This document shows, one piece after another, positions 46,445-55,362 of a stretch of 64,000 nt of DNA. The stretch spans positions 62,001-126,000 of the forward strand of contig CAKZUB010000044.1 of assembly GCA_937921505.1 (NCBI GenBank), in the 5' to 3' direction. A model generated the notes under the pieces. The model saw only the letters and a program-made list of their open reading frames with translations, ran no database searches and was not told the DNA's origin. Source of the DNA: an uncultured Clostridia bacterium. Lineage in GTDB: Bacteria > Bacillota > Clostridia > Lachnospirales > Cellulosilyticaceae. Made by a program: the position numbers and the translations under genes. The number at the start of each line of letters is the position of its first letter. The stretch's first letter is position 1.

Positions 46445-48043
46445 TTAAAAATGATTTGGCGAACTGCCAGTTATCTTTTTAAACACTCTGCTAAAATGTT
46501 CAACATTTGCATAACCTACTTGTTCACTTATTTCATACATTTTGAGATTAGTATGATGTATAAGATCTTTTGCCTTTTCTATCCTTACCTTCGTTAAATA
46601 TTCTTTAAAGTTCATATGTACTTCCTTAGAAAATAAAGTGCTTAAATGAGTAGTACTCACTTCTACATAATCACTTACTTGAACTAAACTCAACTTTTTA
46701 TTGGAGTAATGTGTATTGATAAACTTTAAAGCTTTAATAATTGTTCTATTCTTTTTCGTAGCTATTGTCCGGCTTAGCTTATCAAATAAATGAAATACTA
46801 TTTGCTTAACATAGTTACTTATTTCCTCTAATGTTTCAAGTGTGATGACTTTTTCGTAAAAATCTGAATCATCAATATACCCTCTTAATTCTTCTTCTCC
46901 TATTTCATTAAGATACCTTCCTATAATAAATATAAGCTCCATATAAAAAGGATAGGCTTGATTAATATGTTCTAATTTTAAATGGTAAATATATTTAAAA
47001 ATCTGTTCAAGTTCTTGCTCTAACTTTTCCTTATCCATAATTTTCAAAGCCTTTGTAATCTTATCTTCCTTATCTATTCTTGCTAAGTTATGTACTTGGT
47101 TATAATCCCTGGCATCTTCAGCAAAAATATTTCTGCCCTTGCCTAATATAAATCTTAAATTGGCATATGCTTTTGCCTCATCCGCACAACATTTAATTTT
47201 ACCTATACCTGGATAAATATTACTAACACCTACTGTTATACTGGTGTTAATATAATTTCTCACAACATATCGTATACTCTCTAATAGCTCATTTAACTCA
47301 CGCTTAATATGTGCTATACTTACCTCTTCAAAGCATACTATGAGAAAATATTCATCTGCTGCTATACTTACTACTTCACTTTTCGCTCTATTTTTAAGCC
47401 CTTGCTGTAAAGAATGGTTCATAGAATTCATGAACATACCAAGCGAGTGCTCTGTATATTTATCTACAATGTGTTTATAATCATCTACTAATACTTGACA
47501 AACCACTATATTACCCTGTAGTAGGAGTTTGATCCCTAACTCCTCAAAAGAGTACCTTTGATCCTCTATCTCTCCTACTAAAAGGAGATCCTTCAAGTAC
47601 CTTTCTTTCATGATTTCAAAATCTTCATTTGCTCTTTTACTCTTTTTATCTAAAATACTATGTTTTTGACGCTTACTAACCACCTGATTAAACGTGTTTA
47701 TAAGGCTATCTGGGGTCATTTCTGACTTCAAAATATAATCCTCTACACCTAGTTTAAAAGCTTGCCTTACAAGTTTATAATCATTGTACCCACTTAAAGC
47801 TATTACAGGTATAGTTTCATTCATCTCTTTAAGTTCAGTTAAGAGTTCAATCCCATCCATTATAGGCATATTAATATCCGTCACAATCAAATCTATGTCT
47901 GGTGTTTCTGCTAGTAATTTCAATGCTTGTTTACCATGAGACGCTTCTAGTTGTATATCAAATCCATGTGTATCCCAATTTACTAGTGACTTTATTGCAA
48001 TCCTTACTAAAGGTTCATCATCTATAATCATAACTCTATACAT
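46445..48043 (-). CDS. YesN-type response regulator of importer 4
   Basis: A 532-residue regulator with a receiver (D8/D9, D56 in VTDINMPIMDG; YILKSE replaces the usual KP) and a C-terminal AraC domain ending HFSRVFKKITGSSPNHF. The Lys-Ser in place of Lys-Pro after the receiver Lys is a small departure from the family pattern. Its start overlaps the end of the kinase gene by 16 bases, so the two are translationally coupled. It should control importer 4. Confidence 0.92.
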   Translation of the reverse strand: MYRVMIIDDEPLVRIAIKSLVNWDTHGFDIQLEASHGKQALKLLAETPDIDLIVTDINMPIMDGIELLTELKEMNETIPVIALSGYNDYKLVRQAFKLGVEDYILKSEMTPDSLINTFNQVVSKRQKHSILDKKSKRANEDFEIMKERYLKDLLLVGEIEDQRYSFEELGIKLLLQGNIVVCQVLVDDYKHIVDKYTEHSLGMFMNSMNHSLQQGLKNRAKSEVVSIAADEYFLIVCFEEVSIAHIKRELNELLESIRYVVRNYINTSITVGVSNIYPGIGKIKCCADEAKAYANLRFILGKGRNIFAEDARDYNQVHNLARIDKEDKITKALKIMDKEKLEQELEQIFKYIYHLKLEHINQAYPFYMELIFIIGRYLNEIGEEELRGYIDDSDFYEKVITLETLEEISNYVKQIVFHLFDKLSRTIATKKNRTIIKALKFINTHYSNKKLSLVQVSDYVEVSTTHLSTLFSKEVHMNFKEYLTKVRIEKAKDLIHHTNLKMYEISEQVGYANVEHFSRVFKKITGSSPNHF

Positions 48044-49764
48044 ACTGCATCCTCCTTGTTATTTTGTAATAACGGTAACCGCATGCTAACCTTTGTATAC
48101 TCTCCTATTTTGCTCTGTATGGTTATCCCGTATTGCTCACCATGATTAAGCTGAATACGTTTATTGACATTACCAACTCCCATGCTAGTAAATCCCTTTT
48201 CATTTTTACAATTTTCACTTAATGCTTTATGAATTTGTTCTAATGTCATACCACTACCAATATCTTTAATTTCAAAAATAACTTCTTTATTGCAAATCCT
48301 ACCTTTAACCGCTATGTAACCTTTAGTTTCGCTGTTGCAAACACCATGTAATATTGCATTTTCTACAATAGGTTGTAAAAGCAAATGCAAAATATATGAT
48401 TCTTCTAATTCTGGCTCTATGTCAAAACTCACATCAAATTCACCTGCATACCTAATTTTCATGATATCAACATAACTCTTTAAATTGTCTAATTCTTCTT
48501 TTATTTGAATGTACTTTCCCTTTTTTCCAAATGACGCGTTTAATAATTTAATAAGAGCTTCTGTCATATGACTTATATTATCTACCTTGGCAATCATAGC
48601 CATAAAGCGAATAGCATTTAAGGTATTAGATAAAAAATGGGGATTAATCTGAGATTGCAAAACTTCTATTTCAGCTTTATTTCTTTCTCTTTCTTTCTTA
48701 CCTTTCTCAATAATTAAATTATTAATTTCATAAACCATCTTATTAAAAGCCTTTCCTAATTTACTAATTTCCTTATTGGTATTTAAGATGATAGTAGTGG
48801 TAAAATCGCCCTTTTCTACTTGTCCCATCTTATCCATTAGTTTTTTAATAGGATTTAAAATATCTTTAAAGTAAAAGATAGAAAAGCCTATAAATAGAAA
48901 TATTAAGCTAAGAAACATTAAATTGAGATATCTATTAATTACCTTTACATCTCTCGTTATATAATTATATTCCACTAAACTTACTACCTTCCAGTTTACT
49001 TTTTGAATGGGGGCAGTTGTAATAAGCTTATCCGCATTAACCTGTAATTTTTGATTTATCATTTCTTTATCATTAGCCATTACAATCTTATTATCTTCAT
49101 CTGTGATAAGAATATCTCCTTTATTCTTAAAAGGTTCATTAGTATAATAAACATTCGGGATATTACTCTTGAATGCTACGAAAATAACTTCTATCTTACT
49201 ATTTTTTGTAAAAGTCTTAGGGGCTAGAGCTATAGAAATAATATTCTTGTAACTATTACTGTTTAAAATCCCTGGTGCCATATTGAGAACAGCTAGAATA
49301 TTAGGTTGCTTCTTTACATTTTGATACCAATCCATTTTACGTATATGTATCTCCTCTATTATCAAGGTATTCTTATAAATGTAAGCCCCTCCATCTTTTA
49401 AAAAAAATACTACAGAGGCAACTTCATTATTAAAATTAAATAGATAATTAAGACTATAATCTATTTGCTTGGAAATCTGAAATTTTTCGTTCATATCCTG
49501 TGTACTTCCCCACTTATTTACAAGATCATTGATTATATTATCATTATATAAAGTAGATGCAGCAAGAGAGGCTCGTTTGATATCAGACTCTAGGTTGTCT
49601 GCCACTTGTAGTACAAGCTGATTAAGGTTATAGGATGCATTTCTTAATAAAATATCTTTAAATATTTTACTTGTTATTAAATTAATACTAATAATAGGTA
49701 TAACTAATATCAATATGAATGCCCTAAAATATTTAAATCTCATACTATGTATCTTATTTTTCAT
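48028..49764 (-). CDS. YesM-type sensor histidine kinase of importer 4
   Basis: A 578-residue sensor kinase. Membrane segments lie at about 12-33 and 280-299, with an extracytoplasmic sensor between them. HAMP, the phosphoacceptor H376 in SQINPHFLSNT, and an HATPase domain (PIVENAILHG, DIGSGMT) follow. The gene ends inside the start of its regulator gene. It completes the fourth importer/two-component module in this window. Confidence 0.92.
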   Translation of the reverse strand: MKNKIHSMRFKYFRAFILILVIPIISINLITSKIFKDILLRNASYNLNQLVLQVADNLESDIKRASLAASTLYNDNIINDLVNKWGSTQDMNEKFQISKQIDYSLNYLFNFNNEVASVVFFLKDGGAYIYKNTLIIEEIHIRKMDWYQNVKKQPNILAVLNMAPGILNSNSYKNIISIALAPKTFTKNSKIEVIFVAFKSNIPNVYYTNEPFKNKGDILITDEDNKIVMANDKEMINQKLQVNADKLITTAPIQKVNWKVVSLVEYNYITRDVKVINRYLNLMFLSLIFLFIGFSIFYFKDILNPIKKLMDKMGQVEKGDFTTTIILNTNKEISKLGKAFNKMVYEINNLIIEKGKKERERNKAEIEVLQSQINPHFLSNTLNAIRFMAMIAKVDNISHMTEALIKLLNASFGKKGKYIQIKEELDNLKSYVDIMKIRYAGEFDVSFDIEPELEESYILHLLLQPIVENAILHGVCNSETKGYIAVKGRICNKEVIFEIKDIGSGMTLEQIHKALSENCKNEKGFTSMGVGNVNKRIQLNHGEQYGITIQSKIGEYTKVSMRLPLLQNNKEDAVCIEL

Positions 49765-49850
49765 AATACATCATCCCTTATCTGTTAAAATTTCTTCAAA
49801 TTATTACATATATTATATATTAAGCAAGACAAATTTACTAATGTTAGAAC

Positions 49851-49896
49851 ATCAAAAAAGGCTATCCTCCCCTTAAGGAAAATAGCCTTTTTTGAT
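49851..49896. terminator. Strong intrinsic terminator after the cstA-type gene
   Basis: ATCAAAAAAGGCTAT and ATAGCCTTTTTTGAT are perfect 15-bp arms around a 16-base loop; the A and T runs in the arms make it a rho-independent terminator for the minus-strand transporter gene. It also insulates the kinase gene that follows on the same strand. Confidence 0.85.
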
Positions 49897-49899
49897 GTC

Positions 49900-51333
49900 T
49901 TAAATATTTTTACCTGTATCATGAGTAATTGTTTTATTTGTTACAGACGCTTTATACATAAACCATAAGAATGCCCCAACTGCTGCTATAATACCTACTG
50001 GATAACCGATGCTCTCAGCTAATTTCAAGCCTTCTGGAGCAACAATGATATAAGTTACAGTTACAGCTGTCATAAAAGCTGCTGGCAAAGAACAAATATA
50101 ATGAAAACGTTTATTGTGTACTAAATAACTTGCTGCTGCCCAGAGCATAACCATTGCAAGTGTTTGATTCGCCCAAGCAAAGTACCTCCAGATGATCGCA
50201 AAATCGATAAAGCATAGTGCAATCCCTATTACAAAGAGTGGTATAGCAATAATGAAACGACTGCTGATTTTTGCTTGTTTAAATTTGAGTGCATCTGCAA
50301 TAGCGAGTCGTGCACTTCTAAATGCGGTATCACCAGATGTGATTGGACAAGCAACTACTCCAAGAAGTGCTAAGATCCCTCCGAACCCACCAAGAAGTGA
50401 TACTGAAATCGTATTAACTACAACTGCTGCTGCTCCAGCTTCTGATAAGGCTTTAGTAGTACCAAAGAACGCCATCGCTGCTGCTGCCCATATTAAAGCG
50501 ATAACGCCTTCTGTAATCATAGCTCCATAGAATACTTTACGCCCTTGACTTTCTTTAGAAATACATCGTGCCATAATAGGTGATTGTGTGGCGTGGAATC
50601 CGCTAATAGCTCCACAAGCAATAGTAATAAAGAGGTAAGGGAAAATACCTTTTCCTGTTGGATGTAAGTTAGTAAATTGAATTTCTGGAATAGCATAACC
50701 TTTAAAAATGATTCCTAAAATAATACCTACTGCCATAATAAGTAAAGAGGCTCCAAATACTGGATAAATCTTAGTAATAATCTTATCTATAGGTAGTACT
50801 GTTGCTAATAAATAGTAGACAATAATTACGCCAACCCATGCAAGCCTTGGTATCCCTGTCATATTTTCAAGTAATCCTGCAGGTCCATTTACAAAAACAA
50901 CACCTACTAGAATAAGTAAAACAACTGAGAATATACGCATCACATTTTTAGCTGATGTGCCAAGATAATGTCCCACAATCTCTCCAACTGTTTCACCACT
51001 GTGGCGAACTGAAAGCATCCCAGCAAAATAATCATGTGTTGCACCTGCAAAAATTGAACCAAGTACAATCCATAGGAAAGCCGATGGTCCCCAATAGGCT
51101 CCAGCTACAGCCCCAAAAATTGGACCAAGTCCCGCAATATTAAGAAACTGAATGAGAAATGCCTTTCCAGTTTTAACAGGAACAAAATCTACGCCATCTG
51201 CCATCGTAGTAGCAGGTGTTTCCCTGCTATCATCCATACCAAATATTTTTTCTACTAGCTTACCATAAAACATATACCCCAATATAAGAGCAACAATAGA
51301 AAGTACAAAAGAAATCATAATACCCCTCCTCAA
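49900..51333 (-). CDS. CstA/BtsT-family carbon starvation transporter
   Basis: A 477-residue integral membrane protein of the CstA family (short form; E. coli CstA is about 700 residues). Many membrane helices and the motifs GPIFGAVAGAYWGPSAFLW, AGATHDYFAGMLSVRHSGE and GFHATQSPIMAR are typical. Characterised relatives take up pyruvate or peptides by proton symport. Directly upstream lie LytT- and LytS-type genes, an arrangement known for pyruvate-sensing BtsSR-like systems, so uptake of pyruvate or a similar small nutrient is likely. It starts behind GAGGAGG. Confidence 0.9.
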   Translation of the reverse strand: MRRGIMISFVLSIVALILGYMFYGKLVEKIFGMDDSRETPATTMADGVDFVPVKTGKAFLIQFLNIAGLGPIFGAVAGAYWGPSAFLWIVLGSIFAGATHDYFAGMLSVRHSGETVGEIVGHYLGTSAKNVMRIFSVVLLILVGVVFVNGPAGLLENMTGIPRLAWVGVIIVYYLLATVLPIDKIITKIYPVFGASLLIMAVGIILGIIFKGYAIPEIQFTNLHPTGKGIFPYLFITIACGAISGFHATQSPIMARCISKESQGRKVFYGAMITEGVIALIWAAAAMAFFGTTKALSEAGAAAVVVNTISVSLLGGFGGILALLGVVACPITSGDTAFRSARLAIADALKFKQAKISSRFIIAIPLFVIGIALCFIDFAIIWRYFAWANQTLAMVMLWAAASYLVHNKRFHYICSLPAAFMTAVTVTYIIVAPEGLKLAESIGYPVGIIAAVGAFLWFMYKASVTNKTITHDTGKNI

Positions 51334-51437
51334 GCGTTTTAGTGTTAATATGGTTATATCTTATACTAATACTAAAGATTTGGGGGATTTTAAGGCTAAA
51401 ATGCAAAAACCAAGAGGTGAAAGGTTGTCATTTATCA

Positions 51438-51446
51438 CCAAACGGT
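51438..51446 (-). promoter_or_regulatory. Candidate LytTR-type recognition site upstream of the transporter gene
   Basis: Read on the minus strand, ACCGTTTGG fits the general LytTR half-site pattern [TA][AC][CA]GTTN[AG][TG]. It lies about 105 bases upstream of the CstA-type start, in the gap after the LytTR regulator gene. A second clear half-site is not visible, so the call is weak. Confidence 0.3.
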
Positions 51447-51472
51447 TACGCCCTACTCCTAAATATTTGTTA

Positions 51473-52231
51473 CTATTTAATATACATTAATGCTTTAAAC
51501 ACCTTAGTATTTCTTCTGCTGATAGGGACTTCTTCGCTACATCCTTGAAATTTAACAGCATACGTATTATTAAACCAAGGGATAACCTCTGAAACAGCAT
51601 CTAGTCTAATGATGTAACTTCTATGACATCTAAAGAAAATCTGTTCATCTAATTGACTTTCAAGTTCTGTCAATGTATCTGATGTCATAAAGCGTTCTTT
51701 ATGTGTAATTATAGTTGTTTCGTTCTCATTTGTTGTACAAAACAAAATATCATTCTTATGAATCAGATAAATACGATCATTTTTCCATACCGGTAAGCGA
51801 TCATGCTTTTTAGGATTTCGCACTACACTTAGCATGTCGCGAATAGGTATAAGGCTTTGTTGTTTTTGCTGAAGATGTTCTTCTATACGCTTTATGGTTG
51901 TTGATAAGCGTTCTTCTGTAAGAGGTTTTAAAACATAATCAATAGCATGTATTTCAAAAGCTTGTACTGCATACTCATCATAAGCTGTAGCAAATACAAT
52001 AAGGGGTGGCTTAGTTAGCTTCATTAACATTTGGGCAAGTACAAATCCATCCATCTCTGGCATAGAAATATCTAAAAACACTACATCTACAGATGTCTTA
52101 GAAATAGCTTCTAGTGCCAATACAGGGTCTGTAAAAATATCAACCACTTGTACTTCTTCATAAGACTTAAGCATATAGGCTAGTTCATCTACCGCCGGTT
52201 TCTCATCATCTACTACTATGATTTTAATCAT
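51473..52231 (-). CDS. LytTR-family response regulator
   Basis: A 252-residue regulator: a CheY-like receiver (D8/D9, D54 in FLDISMPEMDG, Lys in YVLKPL) and a C-terminal LytTR DNA-binding domain (about 145-250, including IFFCRHRSYIIRLD and VPISRR). It overlaps its kinase gene by 8 bases and lies directly upstream of the CstA-type transporter gene on the same strand. By analogy with LytT/BtsR it activates that transporter when the kinase senses its ligand. Confidence 0.92.
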   Translation of the reverse strand: MIKIIVVDDEKPAVDELAYMLKSYEEVQVVDIFTDPVLALEAISKTSVDVVFLDISMPEMDGFVLAQMLMKLTKPPLIVFATAYDEYAVQAFEIHAIDYVLKPLTEERLSTTIKRIEEHLQQKQQSLIPIRDMLSVVRNPKKHDRLPVWKNDRIYLIHKNDILFCTTNENETTIITHKERFMTSDTLTELESQLDEQIFFRCHRSYIIRLDAVSEVIPWFNNTYAVKFQGCSEEVPISRRNTKVFKALMYIK

Positions 52232-53915
52232 CTGTTTTCACCCCTTGAGGAAAGATTATCGTAACACACGTTCCACTATCTGGCCAACTCTCAATGACAA
52301 GGGATGTGCCATAAATACTTTTAAGACGATTGTTAACATTTCTAATACCAATACCTGAGTCTAAGTCATTCCCTTTTAATATGCTCTGTATTTTTTCTTC
52401 AGTCATACCTATACCATTATCTTTAATTTGAATATAAACAGCATTATCTTCTTTATGAGCATGTATTTCTAGCCTACCACCTTTTTGGGTAGTCATGAGT
52501 CCATGTTTAAGTGCATTTTCTACTATAGGCTGCAAAATAAGTGGGGGTACTTGGCACTCTATATTTTCTTCTACATCATAAACTACTTCTAATCTTTCTG
52601 AAAACCTAGCCTGTTCAATACTTAGGTAACTTTCAATATGTTTAAACTCTTGTGCAAGTGGAATAAATTCGCCCGTTGTTTTAAAACTTGTTCTTAAATA
52701 ATAGCTAAGCTGCATCAATAGTTCCCTTGCCTTCAGTGCATCTGTTCTGCAAAAAGAAACGATGGTATTGAGCGCATTAAACAGAAAATGGGGTTGAATT
52801 TGTGCTTGTAGTGCCTTGAGCTCTGCTTTATTTAGTAGCTCCTTTTGATAAAAAATCTGACTAAGCTCTAACTGCGTAGAAAAAAGATGTCCAAGTCCTT
52901 TTGCAAGCTCTATATCCAAAGAAGTAATACTGTTTTCAATACATTTATAAAGTTTTAAAGTGCCTACAATATTTTCTTTCATAAGTAGTGGTACGACAAT
53001 AGCAGCTTTTAACTTGCATGATGGATTTTTACACTCAATACCAATCTGATCTTGTGCAATCATATACTGTTTGTTGTCTATGGCTTTTTGGGTAATGCTT
53101 GTACGAATAACACTACCACTTTTATGATGATCATCTCCCACACCAATATGAGAAAGTATGGACTCTGTATCTGTAAAGGCAACAGCATCTACCCCAGTTG
53201 CATCATAAATGATTTTTGCTGCCGCTTCACAGGATTTCTTATTTAGACCATTTCTTAAAATAGGTAAAGTTTTGGTTGCTATACTAAGGGCAAGCTGTGC
53301 TTTAACCGCCCCAGCTCTTTCATTTTCTTCATAGATTTGCTGAATGAGTAAAATAAAGGTGGCTGTTCCTAAAGCGTTAATCAAGGTCATTGGCAGAAAA
53401 ATAAGCTGTACTAAGCTAAGTGCTTGTTCAAAAGGCCTTGAAATAATTAAGATAATAATCATTTGTAGCGTTTCAATCCAGGCTGCTGCAATAAAACCCC
53501 ACAGCCACTTATTAGGCTTTGTATCTACATACCTTTTAAAATATCCTGCAATGACTCCCCCCATTATAGTAGAGATGCCACATGCTACTGCTGTAAATCT
53601 GCCTACGGGTATAACCATACGATGAATCCCTGCAATAAGTCCGGCTCCAATACCCACAGCTGGTCCACCAAAAAGCCCTGCTACAACAACCCCTATGGAC
53701 CGAGAATTTGCAATGGCATCGTTAACAGGAACACCCCAATAAGTCCCTATAATACCCACACTTCCAAAGATTAATGAAAAAAGCAGCTTATCTTTTAGTG
53801 TTAATTTTTCTTTTAAAAGATAGTGCTTAAAAAAATCAGACTTTGAAAGCATAAAAGCTGCTAAGACAATAATGCCTAACTTATTAAATAGATTCTGAGA
53901 TAATTCTACCAACAT
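52224..53915 (-). CDS. LytS-type sensor histidine kinase
   Basis: A 563-residue kinase with the 5TM-LytS membrane domain (about 10-200, including GVPVNDAIANSRSIGVVVAG and GLFGGPAVGIGAGLIAGIHR), a GAF-like domain (about 225-355), the phosphoacceptor His in QAQIQPHFLFNALNT, and an HATPase domain (LVENALKHG, DNGIGMTEE). LytS/BtsS-type sensors detect pyruvate or membrane state. With the LytTR regulator and CstA-type gene after it, nutrient sensing is likelier than autolysis control. It starts behind GGGGG. Confidence 0.92.
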   Translation of the reverse strand: MLVELSQNLFNKLGIIVLAAFMLSKSDFFKHYLLKEKLTLKDKLLFSLIFGSVGIIGTYWGVPVNDAIANSRSIGVVVAGLFGGPAVGIGAGLIAGIHRMVIPVGRFTAVACGISTIMGGVIAGYFKRYVDTKPNKWLWGFIAAAWIETLQMIIILIISRPFEQALSLVQLIFLPMTLINALGTATFILLIQQIYEENERAGAVKAQLALSIATKTLPILRNGLNKKSCEAAAKIIYDATGVDAVAFTDTESILSHIGVGDDHHKSGSVIRTSITQKAIDNKQYMIAQDQIGIECKNPSCKLKAAIVVPLLMKENIVGTLKLYKCIENSITSLDIELAKGLGHLFSTQLELSQIFYQKELLNKAELKALQAQIQPHFLFNALNTIVSFCRTDALKARELLMQLSYYLRTSFKTTGEFIPLAQEFKHIESYLSIEQARFSERLEVVYDVEENIECQVPPLILQPIVENALKHGLMTTQKGGRLEIHAHKEDNAVYIQIKDNGIGMTEEKIQSILKGNDLDSGIGIRNVNNRLKSIYGTSLVIESWPDSGTCVTIIFPQGVKTDD

Positions 53916-54039
53916 ATCTTTTTGCCCCCTTTCATAATTCCTTCTCTTATTATACCAAAATTTTAATTTTTTTGTTTCTGATAAAAAGAAGTATGCTATA
54001 TTAATTATAATTACTTAACTAATAGAAAAGGGGAATACT

Positions 54040-54765
54040 ATGAATGATGTTTTAAAACAAATAAAGAACAGAAAATCAATGCGAGTATTTGAAAATAAGC
54101 CTATTACAGATGAAATAAAAAAAGAAATATTAAACGCTGCATTTGAAGCTCCAACAGCAGGTGCAATGATGCTTTATAGCATTATTGACATTACCGATCA
54201 AGCATTAAAGGAAAAGCTCTCCGTAATATGCGATGATCAACCTTTTATCCAAAAAGCTCCTTTAGTTCTTATATTCCTTGCTGATTATCAAAGATGGTAT
54301 GACTCTTTTAACTTTGGTGGTTGTGATCCTAGAACACCTGGTGAAGGCGATATTCTTCTAGCCTGTGCGGATGCAATAATAGCTGCGCAAAATACAGTAG
54401 TGGCTGCTGAGTCTTTAGGCATTGGTTCTTGCTATATTGGTGATATTATTGAAAACTGCGAAGCACTTAGAGTGCTATTAGATCTTCCAGATTATGTTTT
54501 GCCTGCTGCTATGTTAGTTTATGGGTATCCCGCAGAAGCTCAGAAAAATAGAGTAAAGCCCACTCGCTTCGAAGAACACTATATAGTCTTTGAAAATAAA
54601 TATCATAGACTCTCTAAGGAAAAACACCTAGCAATGCATGCTGCAAATAACGAAAACACATCTGAAGATCTTAAAGCCTTTTGCAAGCGTAAGTATATGT
54701 CAGACTTTGCTCTTGAAATGAATAGGTCAGCAGCTGAATACCTCAAAAATTTCAAGTCAAAATAG
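54040..54765 (+). CDS. Nitroreductase-family flavoprotein
   Basis: A 241-residue FMN-dependent oxidoreductase. The FMN-binding start IKNRKSMRVFENKPIT and the core segments AAFEAPTAGAMM and AAESLGIGSCYIGDI are typical of the NfsA/FRP-like family. By family it reduces nitro-aromatic compounds, quinones or flavins with NAD(P)H, in the cytoplasm. A 45-residue C-terminal extension is helical. It is a single gene divergent from the LytS gene, with its own AAAAGGGG site. Natural substrate unknown. Confidence 0.88.
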   Translation: MNDVLKQIKNRKSMRVFENKPITDEIKKEILNAAFEAPTAGAMMLYSIIDITDQALKEKLSVICDDQPFIQKAPLVLIFLADYQRWYDSFNFGGCDPRTPGEGDILLACADAIIAAQNTVVAAESLGIGSCYIGDIIENCEALRVLLDLPDYVLPAAMLVYGYPAEAQKNRVKPTRFEEHYIVFENKYHRLSKEKHLAMHAANNENTSEDLKAFCKRKYMSDFALEMNRSAAEYLKNFKSK

Positions 54766-54784
54766 CCTATCCTCTATTTTTTAT
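54759..54784 (+). terminator. Weak hairpin after the nitroreductase gene
   Basis: AAAATAG (overlapping the stop codon) and CTATTTT form a short stem followed by TTATT. The AT-only stem is weak, but the position right after the gene fits a terminator. Confidence 0.4.
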
Positions 54785-54937
54785 TAATGTGTAGAAATCC
54801 GTTTTCTAGCAAAGTGGCTTCTTACTATAATTTAATAGAGTTATTGCTTTTTATGACTTTTACTCCCTCGTATTATTTGTTTTATTTGAGGCATACTATA
54901 TCTTGTATGATAATCTATTTCATAAGAAGGTGAAAAA

Positions 54938-55306
54938 ATGAAACACGTTTATGCACTACTCATTAAATTTGCCGTAATTGCTATTGTTTTAGAATTTACT
55001 ATGTTGTTCTTAACTAATTTAAATTTCATAGAAATTCTGTATGTAGCTTTAACTGTGACACTCGTCGCTTATGTTGTTGGAGATCTTTTAATCCTTCCTC
55101 TCTCTAATAATACAGTAGCAACACTTGCTGATGCTGGTCTTGCAGCATTTATCATTTATCTCTACAATTTTGCCTGGGTTAATAGTCTAATAACTTTTAC
55201 GACTGCTATTATTGCAGGTGCCTTAGTAGGTATCGCAGAATGGTTCTTCCATAAATATGTAGCGCATCATGTATTTCCAGATCGCGATCTTCATAAGATT
55301 CGGTAA
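54938..55306 (+). CDS. DUF2512 (YndM-like) membrane protein
   Basis: A 122-residue protein with four hydrophobic segments and the pattern YVVGDLLILPLSNNTVATLADAG typical of the DUF2512/YndM family known from Bacillus and Clostridia. It ends in a short charged tail (HHVFPDRDLHKIR). It is a single gene with its own AGAAGGTG site and a strong terminator. Function unknown; the family is small integral membrane proteins, sometimes linked to sporulation or stress. Confidence 0.82.
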   Translation: MKHVYALLIKFAVIAIVLEFTMLFLTNLNFIEILYVALTVTLVAYVVGDLLILPLSNNTVATLADAGLAAFIIYLYNFAWVNSLITFTTAIIAGALVGIAEWFFHKYVAHHVFPDRDLHKIR

Positions 55307-55351
55307 TAAAATAGGCTATTCCCCAACTTGTGGGAAATAGCCTATTTTATT
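55305..55351. terminator. Bidirectional terminator between convergent genes
   Basis: AATAAAATAGGCTATT and AAATAGCCTATTTTATT pair over 16 positions, and CCC/GGG close the tip. It lies between the DUF2512 gene (+) and the DUF6583-like gene (-), so both would end here. Confidence 0.85.
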
Positions 55352-55362
55352 ATTTATTTCTT

